A stretch of 57,453 nucleotides of DNA, from positions 9,282-66,734 of the forward strand of contig LQBE01000040.1 of NCBI GenBank assembly GCA_002029975.1, written 5' to 3'. Below, one piece after another: positions 1-7,584 of this stretch (its first letter is position 1; each line of letters opens with the position of its first letter). The stretch comes from a delta proteobacterium ML8_F1. Lineage in GTDB: Bacteria; Bacillota; Clostridia; Peptostreptococcales; Acidaminobacteraceae. Both the position numbers and the translations under genes were made by a program. Under the pieces are notes generated by a model, which made no database searches, had not been told where the DNA came from, and saw only the letters and a program-made list of their open reading frames with translations.

Positions 1-5
1 ACAGG

Positions 6-344
6 ATGAAACCGACTTACATGTTTTATGGCAATGGGTCAAATTTCATAAGAATTGTGGCGCGTCTGCTGGGCCCGGAGTTCATCAGGGAGGAGCATGG
101 CCAGGGGGTTGACTTTTTCCATGGGAAGACTCATAAAAAGATACTCAGTCTTGTGGATGACAAGGAGGCCCTGGTGGTCCGTTTTTTCATACCGGTTCCG
201 GATTTTCACAGGTGCACCTCGGAGATGGTCCTGGAGGATGAAAAAATCTGGGAATACCGGGGGACTCATCTTGAGGATGTGGTGGCCCTGATTGAACTGG
301 CTCTGAAAAATTTTGAGAGAATCAGGAGTGCTGGAGATGAATAA
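6..344 (+). CDS. Hypothetical protein, 112 aa, possibly 5'-truncated
   Basis: I do not recognise this family. The product is a soluble, mixed-charge protein with no membrane segment, signal peptide or cysteine cluster. The ATG lies only five bases into the window and the codon before it is open, so the true start could be upstream. The frame is likely real because its last eight bases overlap the start of mgsA, and the mgsA ribosome binding site (AGGAG at 324-328) sits inside its 3' end. That spacing suggests translational coupling with mgsA and the DUF503 gene. No function is proposed. Confidence 0.6.
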   Translation: MKPTYMFYGNGSNFIRIVARLLGPEFIREEHGQGVDFFHGKTHKKILSLVDDKEALVVRFFIPVPDFHRCTSEMVLEDEKIWEYRGTHLEDVVALIELALKNFERIRSAGDE

Positions 345-765
345 AAAAACCATTGCCCTGATAGCCCACGATGCCAGAAAGCAGGATTTGATTCAGTGGG
401 TCAGGGTCAACGAGAACCATCTTGAATCTTTCCACCTTGTTGGGACGGGAACCACCGCCGCCATGATTACTGAGGCGACGAATCTTGAAGTAGAAGGTTT
501 GTTGAGCGGTCCCCTGGGAGGAGACATGCAGATCGGCTCCAAAATCGCCGAGGGGAAAATCGATATGCTGATATTCATCTGGGACCCCCTTCAATCCCAT
601 CCCCACGACCCCGATGTCAAGGCCTTGCTGAGGATTGCCGTCCTGTACGATATCCCCACCGCCACCAATATTGCCACCGCCGATTTTCTTCTGAATTCGA
701 CTCTGATTGACCAACCCTACCAGCCGGTGGTATTTGACTATAAGAGCCGGATCAAAAAGGACTGA
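337..765 (+). CDS. mgsA: Methylglyoxal synthase
   Basis: Converts dihydroxyacetone phosphate to methylglyoxal and phosphate, a cytosolic overflow bypass of lower glycolysis. The 142-residue length fits the family. The signature SGPLGGD is at about residues 57-63, where D63 corresponds to the catalytic Asp71 of the E. coli enzyme. H11-D12 and the PHDPDVKALLR segment (H90) match the other active-site residues. I chose ATG 337 over an upstream in-frame ATG at 313 because the family starts close to the IALIAHD motif and AGGAG lies eight bases before 337. It overlaps the preceding unknown gene by eight bases and the next gene by one, so the three probably form one operon. Confidence 0.95.
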   Translation: MNKKTIALIAHDARKQDLIQWVRVNENHLESFHLVGTGTTAAMITEATNLEVEGLLSGPLGGDMQIGSKIAEGKIDMLIFIWDPLQSHPHDPDVKALLRIAVLYDIPTATNIATADFLLNSTLIDQPYQPVVFDYKSRIKKD

Positions 766-1055
766 TGGCGATGCATGTGGCCAGGATGTTCTATCAGTTG
801 AAAATTGTCGAGGGCTATTCCGTCAAGGACCGCAGGCGGGTTCTCAGAAGCCTCAGGGAAAAACTAAAAAGAAATTTCAATTTTTCTGTTGTCATGGAGG
901 AGGACCCTGACACCATCAACCTCATGACCATCCACATTGTGCAGATCAATTCTCAGATAAAGGCCCTGGACCGCAGCTACGAAAACTGCCTTGAGCTGAT
1001 ACTGTCTTCCCAGGAAAGCGAACTGATCCATCATGAATTCACTATTCTCGAGTAG
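765..1055 (+). CDS. DUF503 (YlxP-like) protein
   Basis: A 96-residue protein of the DUF503 family, whose members include B. subtilis YlxP. The recognisable part is the segment SVKDRRRVLRSLREKLKRNFN (about residues 19-39), followed by a short acidic stretch, which matches the family's 'SLKEKRRV' core. The biochemical role of the family is not established. In many Firmicutes it lies near infB/rbfA, but here it follows mgsA. The start ATG overlaps the mgsA stop by one base; a second ATG two codons later (771) is an alternative start. It ends five bases before the convergent LysR gene, with no convincing terminator between them. Confidence 0.85.
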   Translation: MAMHVARMFYQLKIVEGYSVKDRRRVLRSLREKLKRNFNFSVVMEEDPDTINLMTIHIVQINSQIKALDRSYENCLELILSSQESELIHHEFTILE

Positions 1056-1060
1056 AAATC

Positions 1061-1930
1061 TCAAATGGTTTCGAGGGTCAGTTCAATCAAAGCCTTTAGG
1101 GGTGATGTAATGATCTTGCTTCGATGGAATATCATTTGGGCATAGATTTTCTGGGTAAAATCCTCGGGAACGGATTCATAGATGAGCAGTCCCTGATCTA
1201 TTTCCTTTGCCACAGTAACCAAGGGAAGATAAGAGGCGCCCATTCCGAGAATCAGGTGCTGCTTTACCAGTTCAATGCTTCCGGCTTCCATGACAATTTC
1301 ATGGGAGATTTTTTTTTGGCTGAGATAGGTCTGAAGAATTTTCCGGTAGGTGCCTCCCTTGCGGGTAAGGACGACTCTGGGTCTCTCGATGATTCCCTCC
1401 TCCCGTTTGCGATGGTACTCAGGGGAATAGACAAAAACCATTTTCTCCTCTGAGAGCACTTGGCTTGTGAGATTGGGGTCATCAATCATTCGGTCAATAA
1501 TATAGACTATGTCAATGGAACCGTCGAGGAGCTTTTTTTTAAGGTCGCTGTAGGGTTCGTTGACCAGGACAATCTCCAGGTCGGGGTAAAGGGTGCGGTA
1601 ATTCAAAAATAAATCCTTCAGTTTGTAAAGGGCGATGGATTCTTCGGCGCCGATTCTCAAGGGACCCTGATGAATTTCGGAACCGTTCAGTTGCAAAATC
1701 TCATCATATACCCTGAGAAGGTCCTCGGATTTTTCATAAAGATGCTCCCCCAGGGGGGTCAGAATCAACTGCCGGCCCAGACGTTCGAAAACCTCTGAGC
1801 CGTAATAGGATTCTATCTGGTCGATATGGTTGGTCAGGGTGGACTGGGCATAGCCGAGAACTCCCGCCGCCTTGGTGAAACTCTTGGTTTGCGCAATCAT
1901 CCTGAAGGTGACAAAATTTCTGATTTCCAT
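1061..1930 (-). CDS. LysR-family transcriptional regulator
   Basis: A 289-residue LysR-type regulator. The N-terminal winged helix-turn-helix occupies residues 1-60 (recognition region AAGVLGYAQSTLTNHIDQIE), followed by a linker helix. The periplasmic-binding-fold effector domain spans about 90-289. A good ribosome binding site (GGAGGA) precedes the ATG at 1930. No divergent target gene is adjacent: the next gene upstream, pgsA-like, is on the same strand. An AT-rich element at 1979-1998 covers its probable transcription start and recurs almost identically in the ilvE/GNAT control region, suggesting autoregulation and control of branched-chain amino-acid transamination. The effector is unknown. 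Confidence 0.93.
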   Translation of the reverse strand: MEIRNFVTFRMIAQTKSFTKAAGVLGYAQSTLTNHIDQIESYYGSEVFERLGRQLILTPLGEHLYEKSEDLLRVYDEILQLNGSEIHQGPLRIGAEESIALYKLKDLFLNYRTLYPDLEIVLVNEPYSDLKKKLLDGSIDIVYIIDRMIDDPNLTSQVLSEEKMVFVYSPEYHRKREEGIIERPRVVLTRKGGTYRKILQTYLSQKKISHEIVMEAGSIELVKQHLILGMGASYLPLVTVAKEIDQGLLIYESVPEDFTQKIYAQMIFHRSKIITSPLKALIELTLETI

Positions 1931-1978
1931 CCATGGTCCTCCATTCCCGATAACAGAATTCTATCGAAATTATTGAAG

Positions 1979-1998
1979 AAAATATTCTAATATTTCAA
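1979..1998. promoter_or_regulatory. Candidate LysR operator (shared AT-rich element, copy 1)
   Basis: AAAATATTCTAA followed directly by TATTTCAA. The same 20 bases occur at 45443-45463 with a single inserted A. It lies just downstream of the lysR -10 box, which would suit autorepression. This is inference from two copies in one window. Confidence 0.4.
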
Positions 1999-2026
1999 TT
2001 ATACAAAATTAATCAGATGTTGTACA
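1998..2026 (-). promoter_or_regulatory. Probable lysR promoter
   Basis: On the minus strand there is a perfect -10 TATAAT (1998-2003), a 17-base spacer and TGTACA (2021-2026, four of six matches to the -35 consensus). Confidence 0.45.
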
Positions 2027-2083
2027 ATGTATACAAAGATAGTTCATTATCTTTAATCCCCCTAGTAATATATAATTGTTGTT

Positions 2084-2114
2084 GCACATCATAGGCTTAT
2101 GATGTGCTTTTTTT
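2084..2114 (+). terminator. Intrinsic terminator reading the plus strand
   Basis: A perfect 10-bp stem (2084-2093 with 2098-2107), a four-base loop and seven T residues at 2108-2114. The T tract is on the plus strand, yet both flanking genes are on the minus strand. The right arm overlaps the 3' end of the pgsA-like gene. Confidence 0.75.
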
Positions 2115-2612
2115 ATAGATGCCATAGTAGCCTCCGACAGCGAAAATCCTGATGAGTATGGCGACGACCAGCAGACCCACCCCGGCTTCAAGGGTGGCGT
2201 CGAAGGTAACCAGCACAATGGCTGCAGAGCCTGTGAGGGTGGCTCCCTTTCCCAGACGGTTGGAGGGGATGGTCAGGGAGTTTTTTTTCAAATACAGGTA
2301 AAGACCCGTCAGAATCAGAAAAAGCTCTATGAAGGCCGCCGTCAGAAACAGGACCACAGGAATCCTGCCTCCATAGGCAAAGGTTCCCAACACAGCAATC
2401 AACATCAGTTTGTCCGCCAAGGGGTCCAATACCGTTCCAATCCGGGTGATGCAGTCATATCTTCTAGCAATGAATCCGTCGAGGATGTCACTGAGCCCTG
2501 CGAAAAGGAACAGGACAAGTGCGTGAACCGGGGTATAATGAAGGTACAGACAAGGGAATACCGGAACCAGTAAAATTCTGAAAAAACTGATCAGATTGGG
2601 CAGGGTGGTCAT
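2097..2612 (-). CDS. CDP-alcohol phosphatidyltransferase (PgsA-like)
   Basis: An integral membrane enzyme of phospholipid synthesis that transfers a phosphatidyl group from CDP-diacylglycerol to an alcohol, most likely glycerol-3-phosphate. The CDP-alcohol signature D(x)2DG(x)2AR(x)8G(x)3D(x)3D is complete: D42, D45-G46, A49-R50, G59, D63 and D67. Several hydrophobic helices surround it and the length (171 aa) is normal for PgsA. I placed the start at ATG 2612. The GTG at 2621 is three codons earlier but lies immediately against the AGGAG, whereas 2612 has eight-base spacing. The exact alcohol substrate cannot be settled from sequence. It is divergent from the HD-domain gene. Confidence 0.88.
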   Translation of the reverse strand: MTTLPNLISFFRILLVPVFPCLYLHYTPVHALVLFLFAGLSDILDGFIARRYDCITRIGTVLDPLADKLMLIAVLGTFAYGGRIPVVLFLTAAFIELFLILTGLYLYLKKNSLTIPSNRLGKGATLTGSAAIVLVTFDATLEAGVGLLVVAILIRIFAVGGYYGIYKKSTS

Positions 2613-2633
2613 GGGAATCACTCCTTGGACTCT

Positions 2634-2652
2634 TTGGATTATATATATCCAA
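2634..2652. promoter_or_regulatory. Palindrome TTGGAT-N7-ATCCAA over the pgsA-like promoter
   Basis: Perfect six-base arms (2634-2639 and 2647-2652) flank a TATATAT spacer. The site covers the -10 box of the minus-strand promoter and lies between two divergent genes, so it could be a repressor site. The regulator is not evident. Confidence 0.4.
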
Positions 2653-2667
2653 TAATAGAATTTTCAA
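2638..2667 (-). promoter_or_regulatory. Probable promoter of the pgsA-like gene
   Basis: On the minus strand: TTGAAA (2662-2667), an 18-base spacer and perfect TATAAT (2638-2643). Transcription would start about 20 bases before the chosen ATG at 2612. Confidence 0.6.
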
Positions 2668-2688
2668 TTACAAAGGAGGGGACAAATA

Positions 2689-3300
2689 TTGGACAGCATT
2701 GAAAAAATCCGCAGTATCGTCAAGGAAGCAATGGGGGAAATGGACCACGATTACCTTCACGTTTTGAGGGTGGAGGCCCTGGCCCTCACAATTGCCGGCA
2801 GTTTCCCGCAAGCCCGGTTGACTATTCTGAGATTGGGGGCGCTGCTTCACGATATCGGCCGAAAATCCAGCGGTTCAACCCACGAAGATCATGCAACAAT
2901 TGGTGCAAGGATGGCTGAAGAGATTCTCAAGGGCCTTGAAATGGACTCCGAAACCATTGATGCGGTCTGCGGCATGATTCGCACCCACCGTTACCGCAAG
3001 GGACCGGCCCCGGTGTCCCTGGAGGAAAAAATTCTTTACGATGCCGACAAAATCGATGCCCTGGGGGCATATGGCATCGTCCGGACCATCGCCTATGCCC
3101 TGAAGGATTCCCAACCGATGCACATGGATCTGACCAAAGCAAAAAAACAGGGACTCCACCCTGCAAACCGCGAATACCATGAAAAGCTCATCCATCTGCC
3201 GGAGCTGTTGTATCTGGAACCCTCAAAGGCTCTGGCCCTTGGCCGGATGCAGCTGATGGAGGATTTTTTCACCGGTCTGGCCCGGGAGACAATTGTTTAA
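2689..3300 (+). CDS. HD-domain hydrolase
   Basis: A 203-residue metal-dependent phosphohydrolase of the HD superfamily, cytosolic. The metal site is visible as H24, the H54-D55 pair (ALLHDIGRK), H68, H100 and the distal DADKIDALG motif (D118, D120). This pattern is typical of the stand-alone YedJ-like HD proteins, whose physiological substrate (nucleotide or phospho-compound) is usually unknown. The start is TTG at 2689, supported by AGGAGGGG eight bases before it. It is followed by the UPF0182 gene on the same strand, and the two may be co-transcribed. Confidence 0.85.
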   Translation: MDSIEKIRSIVKEAMGEMDHDYLHVLRVEALALTIAGSFPQARLTILRLGALLHDIGRKSSGSTHEDHATIGARMAEEILKGLEMDSETIDAVCGMIRTHRYRKGPAPVSLEEKILYDADKIDALGAYGIVRTIAYALKDSQPMHMDLTKAKKQGLHPANREYHEKLIHLPELLYLEPSKALALGRMQLMEDFFTGLARETIV

Positions 3301-3351
3301 CTAAATATTGAATTAAGGGGTATCTATACAGGCACAAGGAGGTGAGTGATT

Positions 3352-6057
3352 TTGAATAAAATGGAAAGAGTCAGCAAAAAAATCTATTTTTTCTTAATCC
3401 TGATAATATTGGTTCTGGTTTTTTCGAACTCTATCGTGCGGTTTATAACTGATTTTTTATGGTTTGACAGCCTGGGCTACCTGGGACTGTTCACCACGGA
3501 AATCTTCATGAAGCTGGGTATTTTCTTCCCGTCCTTTGTGGTGGTTTTTCTAGGCCTTACGCTCTATATCAAAAAACTGTTTATTAACTACGCCGAACTC
3601 GGACAGGTGGTTTACACCGCCGAACAGAAGAAACTGTCCCGTCGCATAAGCAGCCTGGCGTCGGTGGTGTTCAGCGCCTATTTTTCCTTCTCCCTGGCTC
3701 AAAGTCTCTGGCTTTTGATGCTTCAGTATCTCAACAGGACCAGCTTCAATGCATCAGACCCGATTTTTTCCTATGACATAAGCTTCTACGTCTTCACCAT
3801 GCCCCTGCTCAATGGCATATTTGCCGCATTGATCGGTCTGGTGCTGGGACTGATCATCCTCACGGGGGGTTTTTATTTTGTGATGATGAGAGTCATCCCG
3901 CCGGCTGAAGGCAGCCTGTACGATTACAATGAAATCACGGCCCGTCCCAATTTCAGGTCTATTTTCAGAAAAGACCTCGTGATGTACGGTCTGAGGAAAA
4001 TTGCGATTTTCGGGACGATTTTCTTTGTCCTGCTCAGCGCCTACTTCTATCTGCGAGGCTTCTATCTCATGTACTCCCCGAGAGGGGTGGCCTTCGGGGC
4101 CAGTTATACCGACATCAATGTCACTCTTTTAGGCTACAGAATTTTGGCCGTGGTCTCTCTTGTGGGAGCGCCGGCTTTTGCCTACGGGATTTTGAAAAAC
4201 AAAAAAATATTCATGGGTTTCGCTCCGGTTCTGATTGTCCTGATTTTTATCAGCATGACGGGAATCGCAACGGTGGTTCAGCAGTTGGTGGTCGAACCCG
4301 ACGAGTTGTCCAAGGAAAGGGAATATCTGACCTACGCCATCAATCATACCCAGGAGGGCTACAATCTGAGTGAGGTGGAGGAGATTGACTACCCGGCCCT
4401 TGAGACAATCAATGCCGAGAATCTTTTTGACAATGAAACAACCATCAACAACATCAGAATCAACGATGCCCGGCCCTTGAAACAGACCTTCAACCAGATT
4501 CAGGTAATCAGACTTTACTATGAATTCAATGACATTGATATCGATCGTTATGTCATTGACGGGAAATACACACAGGTATTTATCGCCCCGAGGGAACTCA
4601 ACGTCTCAAGGCTGACCGAATCCGCCCAGACCTGGATCAATCTTCACTTGAAATACACCCATGGTTACGGGGTGGTGATGGCTCCGGTGAACCGGGTCAC
4701 GGAAGAGGGCCAACCAGAGCTTATCATCAGCAATGTGCCGCCGGTGACGGATTCCGACCTGGTGCTTACCCGGCCTGAAATCTACTTTGGAGAACTCACC
4801 AACCATTACATCATTGTCAATTCCGAAGAAAAAGAATTCGACTACCCCAGTGGTTCTGACAATCGGGAAACCCTCTATGAGGGGACTGCCGGGATTGAAA
4901 TGGGGATTTTCAACCGTGTGCTTTTTGCCATCCGGGAGGCGAGCATGAAAATGCTCTTTTCCAACAATATCAATTCTGATTCGAGGATTGTCATCAATCG
5001 CAATATCATGGACAGGGTCAAAACCCTGGCGCCCTTCATTGAATTTGATAAAAATCCCTACCTGGTCATTGAAAAGGACAGCGGACGTCTTTACTGGATT
5101 ATCGACGGCTACTCTGTGACAGACAAGTATCCCTATTCCGAAATCTACAATTTCAACGGCAAGGGAGTCAACTACATCAGAAACTCCGTAAAAACCGTGG
5201 TGGATGCCTATAATGGGGATGTCAACTTTTATATTTACGATGAAGAAGATCCCGTAATCAAGACCTACGCCAATATTTTTCCAGGTGTTTTCAAAAGCAA
5301 AGAGCAGATGCCTGAAGACCTGAAGAATCACGTGAAGTATCCTCAGGATTTCTTCAATCTGCAGGCGGAGGTCTACAAGGAATACCATGTAAGCAATCCC
5401 AATGTCTTCTACAACGGGGAAGATGTCTGGGACATTGCCAACGAAAAATTCATGGAGGGACTGCAGCAGATTGAGTCCAACTATGTGATGTTCCGGCTCC
5501 CGGAGCGGCAGGACATCGAATTCAATTTGATTCTGCCCTATACGCCCAGACAAAAGCCCAATATGACCTCACTTCTGGTGGGGCGAAGCGATTACGAGGA
5601 ATACGGCAAACTCTTCATTTATCGATTGCCCAAGGACCGGACCATTGACGGGCCCATGATGATTGAGTCGAGAATTGACCAGGACTCCGTCATCTCACCC
5701 CAGTTTTCTCTCTGGGGCCAGGAGGGGTCAGAAATTCTCCGGGGGAATGTCGTCATTGTTCCAATTGAGAACTCACTTCTTTATGTGGAGCCCATCTACA
5801 TCGAGTCGGACAACGAGAATGCCATCCCTGAAATGAAACGGGTGATAGTGGCCTATGGCAACCGGATTGCCATGGAGAAAAATCTGGAAGATGCCTTGAT
5901 GGTTATTTTTGGCGAACGTGAACAGACCCCGGTTCCCGGCGCCGGCCTGGAGCAAGGCACCCTGGAGGAACTTTCGGACAAATATCAGGAACTCAAAGAG
6001 TATGTGGAAGAGATTGAGAAATTGATTGAAGAGCTCTTGCAAGAGCCGGTCAATTAA
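3352..6057 (+). CDS. UPF0182 family large membrane protein
   Basis: A protein of about 901 residues of the UPF0182/COG1615 family, function unknown. The N-terminal third holds about seven hydrophobic helices (for example near residues 8-30, 50-70, 105-125, 155-180, 215-235, 260-280 and 290-310). A large hydrophilic, probably extracytoplasmic domain runs to about residue 850. The C-terminal tail is acidic and predicted coiled-coil (QELKEYVEEIEKLIEELL). I chose TTG 3352 because AGGAGGT ends eight bases before it; the upstream GTG at 3346 is too close to that site. Length and layout agree with the family. A strong terminator follows directly. Confidence 0.9.
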   Translation: MNKMERVSKKIYFFLILIILVLVFSNSIVRFITDFLWFDSLGYLGLFTTEIFMKLGIFFPSFVVVFLGLTLYIKKLFINYAELGQVVYTAEQKKLSRRISSLASVVFSAYFSFSLAQSLWLLMLQYLNRTSFNASDPIFSYDISFYVFTMPLLNGIFAALIGLVLGLIILTGGFYFVMMRVIPPAEGSLYDYNEITARPNFRSIFRKDLVMYGLRKIAIFGTIFFVLLSAYFYLRGFYLMYSPRGVAFGASYTDINVTLLGYRILAVVSLVGAPAFAYGILKNKKIFMGFAPVLIVLIFISMTGIATVVQQLVVEPDELSKEREYLTYAINHTQEGYNLSEVEEIDYPALETINAENLFDNETTINNIRINDARPLKQTFNQIQVIRLYYEFNDIDIDRYVIDGKYTQVFIAPRELNVSRLTESAQTWINLHLKYTHGYGVVMAPVNRVTEEGQPELIISNVPPVTDSDLVLTRPEIYFGELTNHYIIVNSEEKEFDYPSGSDNRETLYEGTAGIEMGIFNRVLFAIREASMKMLFSNNINSDSRIVINRNIMDRVKTLAPFIEFDKNPYLVIEKDSGRLYWIIDGYSVTDKYPYSEIYNFNGKGVNYIRNSVKTVVDAYNGDVNFYIYDEEDPVIKTYANIFPGVFKSKEQMPEDLKNHVKYPQDFFNLQAEVYKEYHVSNPNVFYNGEDVWDIANEKFMEGLQQIESNYVMFRLPERQDIEFNLILPYTPRQKPNMTSLLVGRSDYEEYGKLFIYRLPKDRTIDGPMMIESRIDQDSVISPQFSLWGQEGSEILRGNVVIVPIENSLLYVEPIYIESDNENAIPEMKRVIVAYGNRIAMEKNLEDALMVIFGEREQTPVPGAGLEQGTLEELSDKYQELKEYVEEIEKLIEELLQEPVN

Positions 6058-6065
6058 AGGGTGTC

Positions 6066-6104
6066 AAGAAAAGAGAGTTGTTGTCAACTCTCTTTTCTTT
6101 TATA
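6066..6104 (+). terminator. Intrinsic terminator after UPF0182 gene
   Basis: A perfect 15-bp stem (6066-6080 with 6085-6099), loop TTGT, followed by a short T-rich tail. Confidence 0.85.
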
Positions 6105-6106
6105 AT
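6078..6106 (+). promoter_or_regulatory. Possible promoter of the GGDEF gene
   Basis: A perfect TATAAT at 6101-6106, with TTGTTG 17 bases upstream as a poor -35. The box sits immediately behind the terminator stem and 30 bases before the ATG. Confidence 0.35.
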
Positions 6107-6136
6107 GGAATAAAGAATCCATGAATAGGGGCGCTT

Positions 6137-7525
6137 ATGAAACAGTTAAAACGAGCCATTGTCATTATTTCAATTCTTTGCCTTTTCACCCTGGCGGTGT
6201 TGATTGAAAACATGAACTTTGCCAGGGATCAGTTTGCGTCCATTGAAACCCATTATTTGAAGGAAAGGGCCAAGACCCTCGAGCGCACCGATGAACTGTA
6301 CGCTCAGTACCTCAAAGACGGGGAGATTCTCATGGACTGGATGGATTCAAAGGGTTTGACCGATGCCCTGAAGACTCTGGCGACGGGGGAGGGCGGCACT
6401 GATCCTCAAGAGGTGGCTGCCGGGATTGCCGCACAACTGACGGCTACCTACACAGCTCTGGAATTTGATGAGATTTTCTATAGGAATCCCGAGGGGAGAA
6501 TCTTTGATCTGCTGGGGCATGAGCATCCCTCGGTTGACAAACATCTCGTCGGGGAAAAGTCCTCCGAGGGTGTTGTCGGCGGGGGATATGCCTTCTTGCA
6601 TACCCTGGCCATTGACCAGGCACCCATGGGGGAACTGGTTCTATGGGTGTCGATGGAAGACATTCTCAGAAGACTCGAGGGTTATTCCGGGCATCGGATT
6701 CTTTACGTGCAGGGCCCTGATACGGCCATTCCCTTTGATCTGATTTACGGCATTGAGCCCCAGGAGAATCAACGGATCAATGCCATGATTGTTGAAGCCT
6801 TGAAAACCGGAAGAATTGACGCGTATGAACTGAATGTCCATCAGCTCAGGGACACCACCATTTTCACCAGAATCATCCCTGTCAAAGGGGAGGAATCCCC
6901 GGCGGGGGGATACCTTGTTTTCCATGAAAACGATCCGGTTTTCCACTACGGCATCACAGTGGGATACCGCAACAGCCTGTTGTTGTATCTGCTCCAGGGG
7001 GTTCTTGTCATCAGTCTGGTAGGGAGTGTTTTCGTCTACCGTCAGACGGACAAAATCATCTATGAGGACAAGTTGACCAAGTTGTTCACCCGCGGCTATT
7101 TCAAACGGTTTGGAAAGCACGAGATTGAGACTGATTCAGAAAATGCCGTTATCATACTGGATGTGGACAATCTTAAAAAAATCAATGAAAAATTCGGTTT
7201 GAATGAAGGAGACCGGGTGCTGGAAATCGTGGGGGGGATTATCAAGGACAGTATCCGGCCCACGGACATTCCAATCCGGTGGTCCGGGGAAGAATTCATC
7301 ATTGTCATGCCCGGAACCTCTTCGGAACACGGGAGAACCATTGCCGAGCTGATCAGAATCGGCATAGAGGAATATCCCTTTGAGACCTTTGACATTACAG
7401 CGAGTGTGGGGGTTTATGTCTACGAGACCTATGAGGATATTCTGGAATTTCTGAATCGTGTGGATGAAAATATTCTGATGACGAAATCGTCCATCGATAA
7501 AAAGACCAAAGAACTCAGCCGCTGA
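6137..7525 (+). CDS. Membrane-anchored GGDEF protein (probable diguanylate cyclase)
   Basis: Predicted to make the second messenger c-di-GMP from two GTP. The 462-residue protein has a transmembrane helix at about 8-24, an extracytoplasmic sensor region of about 250 residues, a second helix at about 283-305 and a C-terminal GGDEF domain. The active-site loop reads SGEEF (383-387), a variant compatible with activity in other cyclases. The inhibitory I-site RxxD is present as RPTD exactly five residues upstream, so product inhibition is likely. The sensed signal is unknown. The ATG at 6137 follows a GGGGCG site. It is flanked by terminators on both sides, so it is probably monocistronic. Confidence 0.9.
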   Translation: MKQLKRAIVIISILCLFTLAVLIENMNFARDQFASIETHYLKERAKTLERTDELYAQYLKDGEILMDWMDSKGLTDALKTLATGEGGTDPQEVAAGIAAQLTATYTALEFDEIFYRNPEGRIFDLLGHEHPSVDKHLVGEKSSEGVVGGGYAFLHTLAIDQAPMGELVLWVSMEDILRRLEGYSGHRILYVQGPDTAIPFDLIYGIEPQENQRINAMIVEALKTGRIDAYELNVHQLRDTTIFTRIIPVKGEESPAGGYLVFHENDPVFHYGITVGYRNSLLLYLLQGVLVISLVGSVFVYRQTDKIIYEDKLTKLFTRGYFKRFGKHEIETDSENAVIILDVDNLKKINEKFGLNEGDRVLEIVGGIIKDSIRPTDIPIRWSGEEFIIVMPGTSSEHGRTIAELIRIGIEEYPFETFDITASVGVYVYETYEDILEFLNRVDENILMTKSSIDKKTKELSR

Positions 7526-7550
7526 GAAGCCTCAATGAGGTTTCTTTTTT
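7526..7550 (+). terminator. Intrinsic terminator after GGDEF gene
   Basis: Eight-base-pair stem (7526-7533 with 7537-7544, one G-U pair), three-base loop and six T residues. Confidence 0.75.
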
Positions 7551-7584
7551 CACTGACCTGAGCTTTAGAGGAGGAGGAACAACA

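Noticed and set aside
2017-2094. A 25-codon plus-strand frame ending in a Cys-rich tail before the 2084 terminator
   Set aside because: There is no ribosome binding site before the ATG and no coding signal; the triplet of cysteines comes from a TTGTTGTTG-type run.
4606-5553. A 315-codon minus-strand frame inside the UPF0182 gene
   Set aside because: Antisense shadow of a well-supported family gene; its translation has no family features or ribosome binding site.
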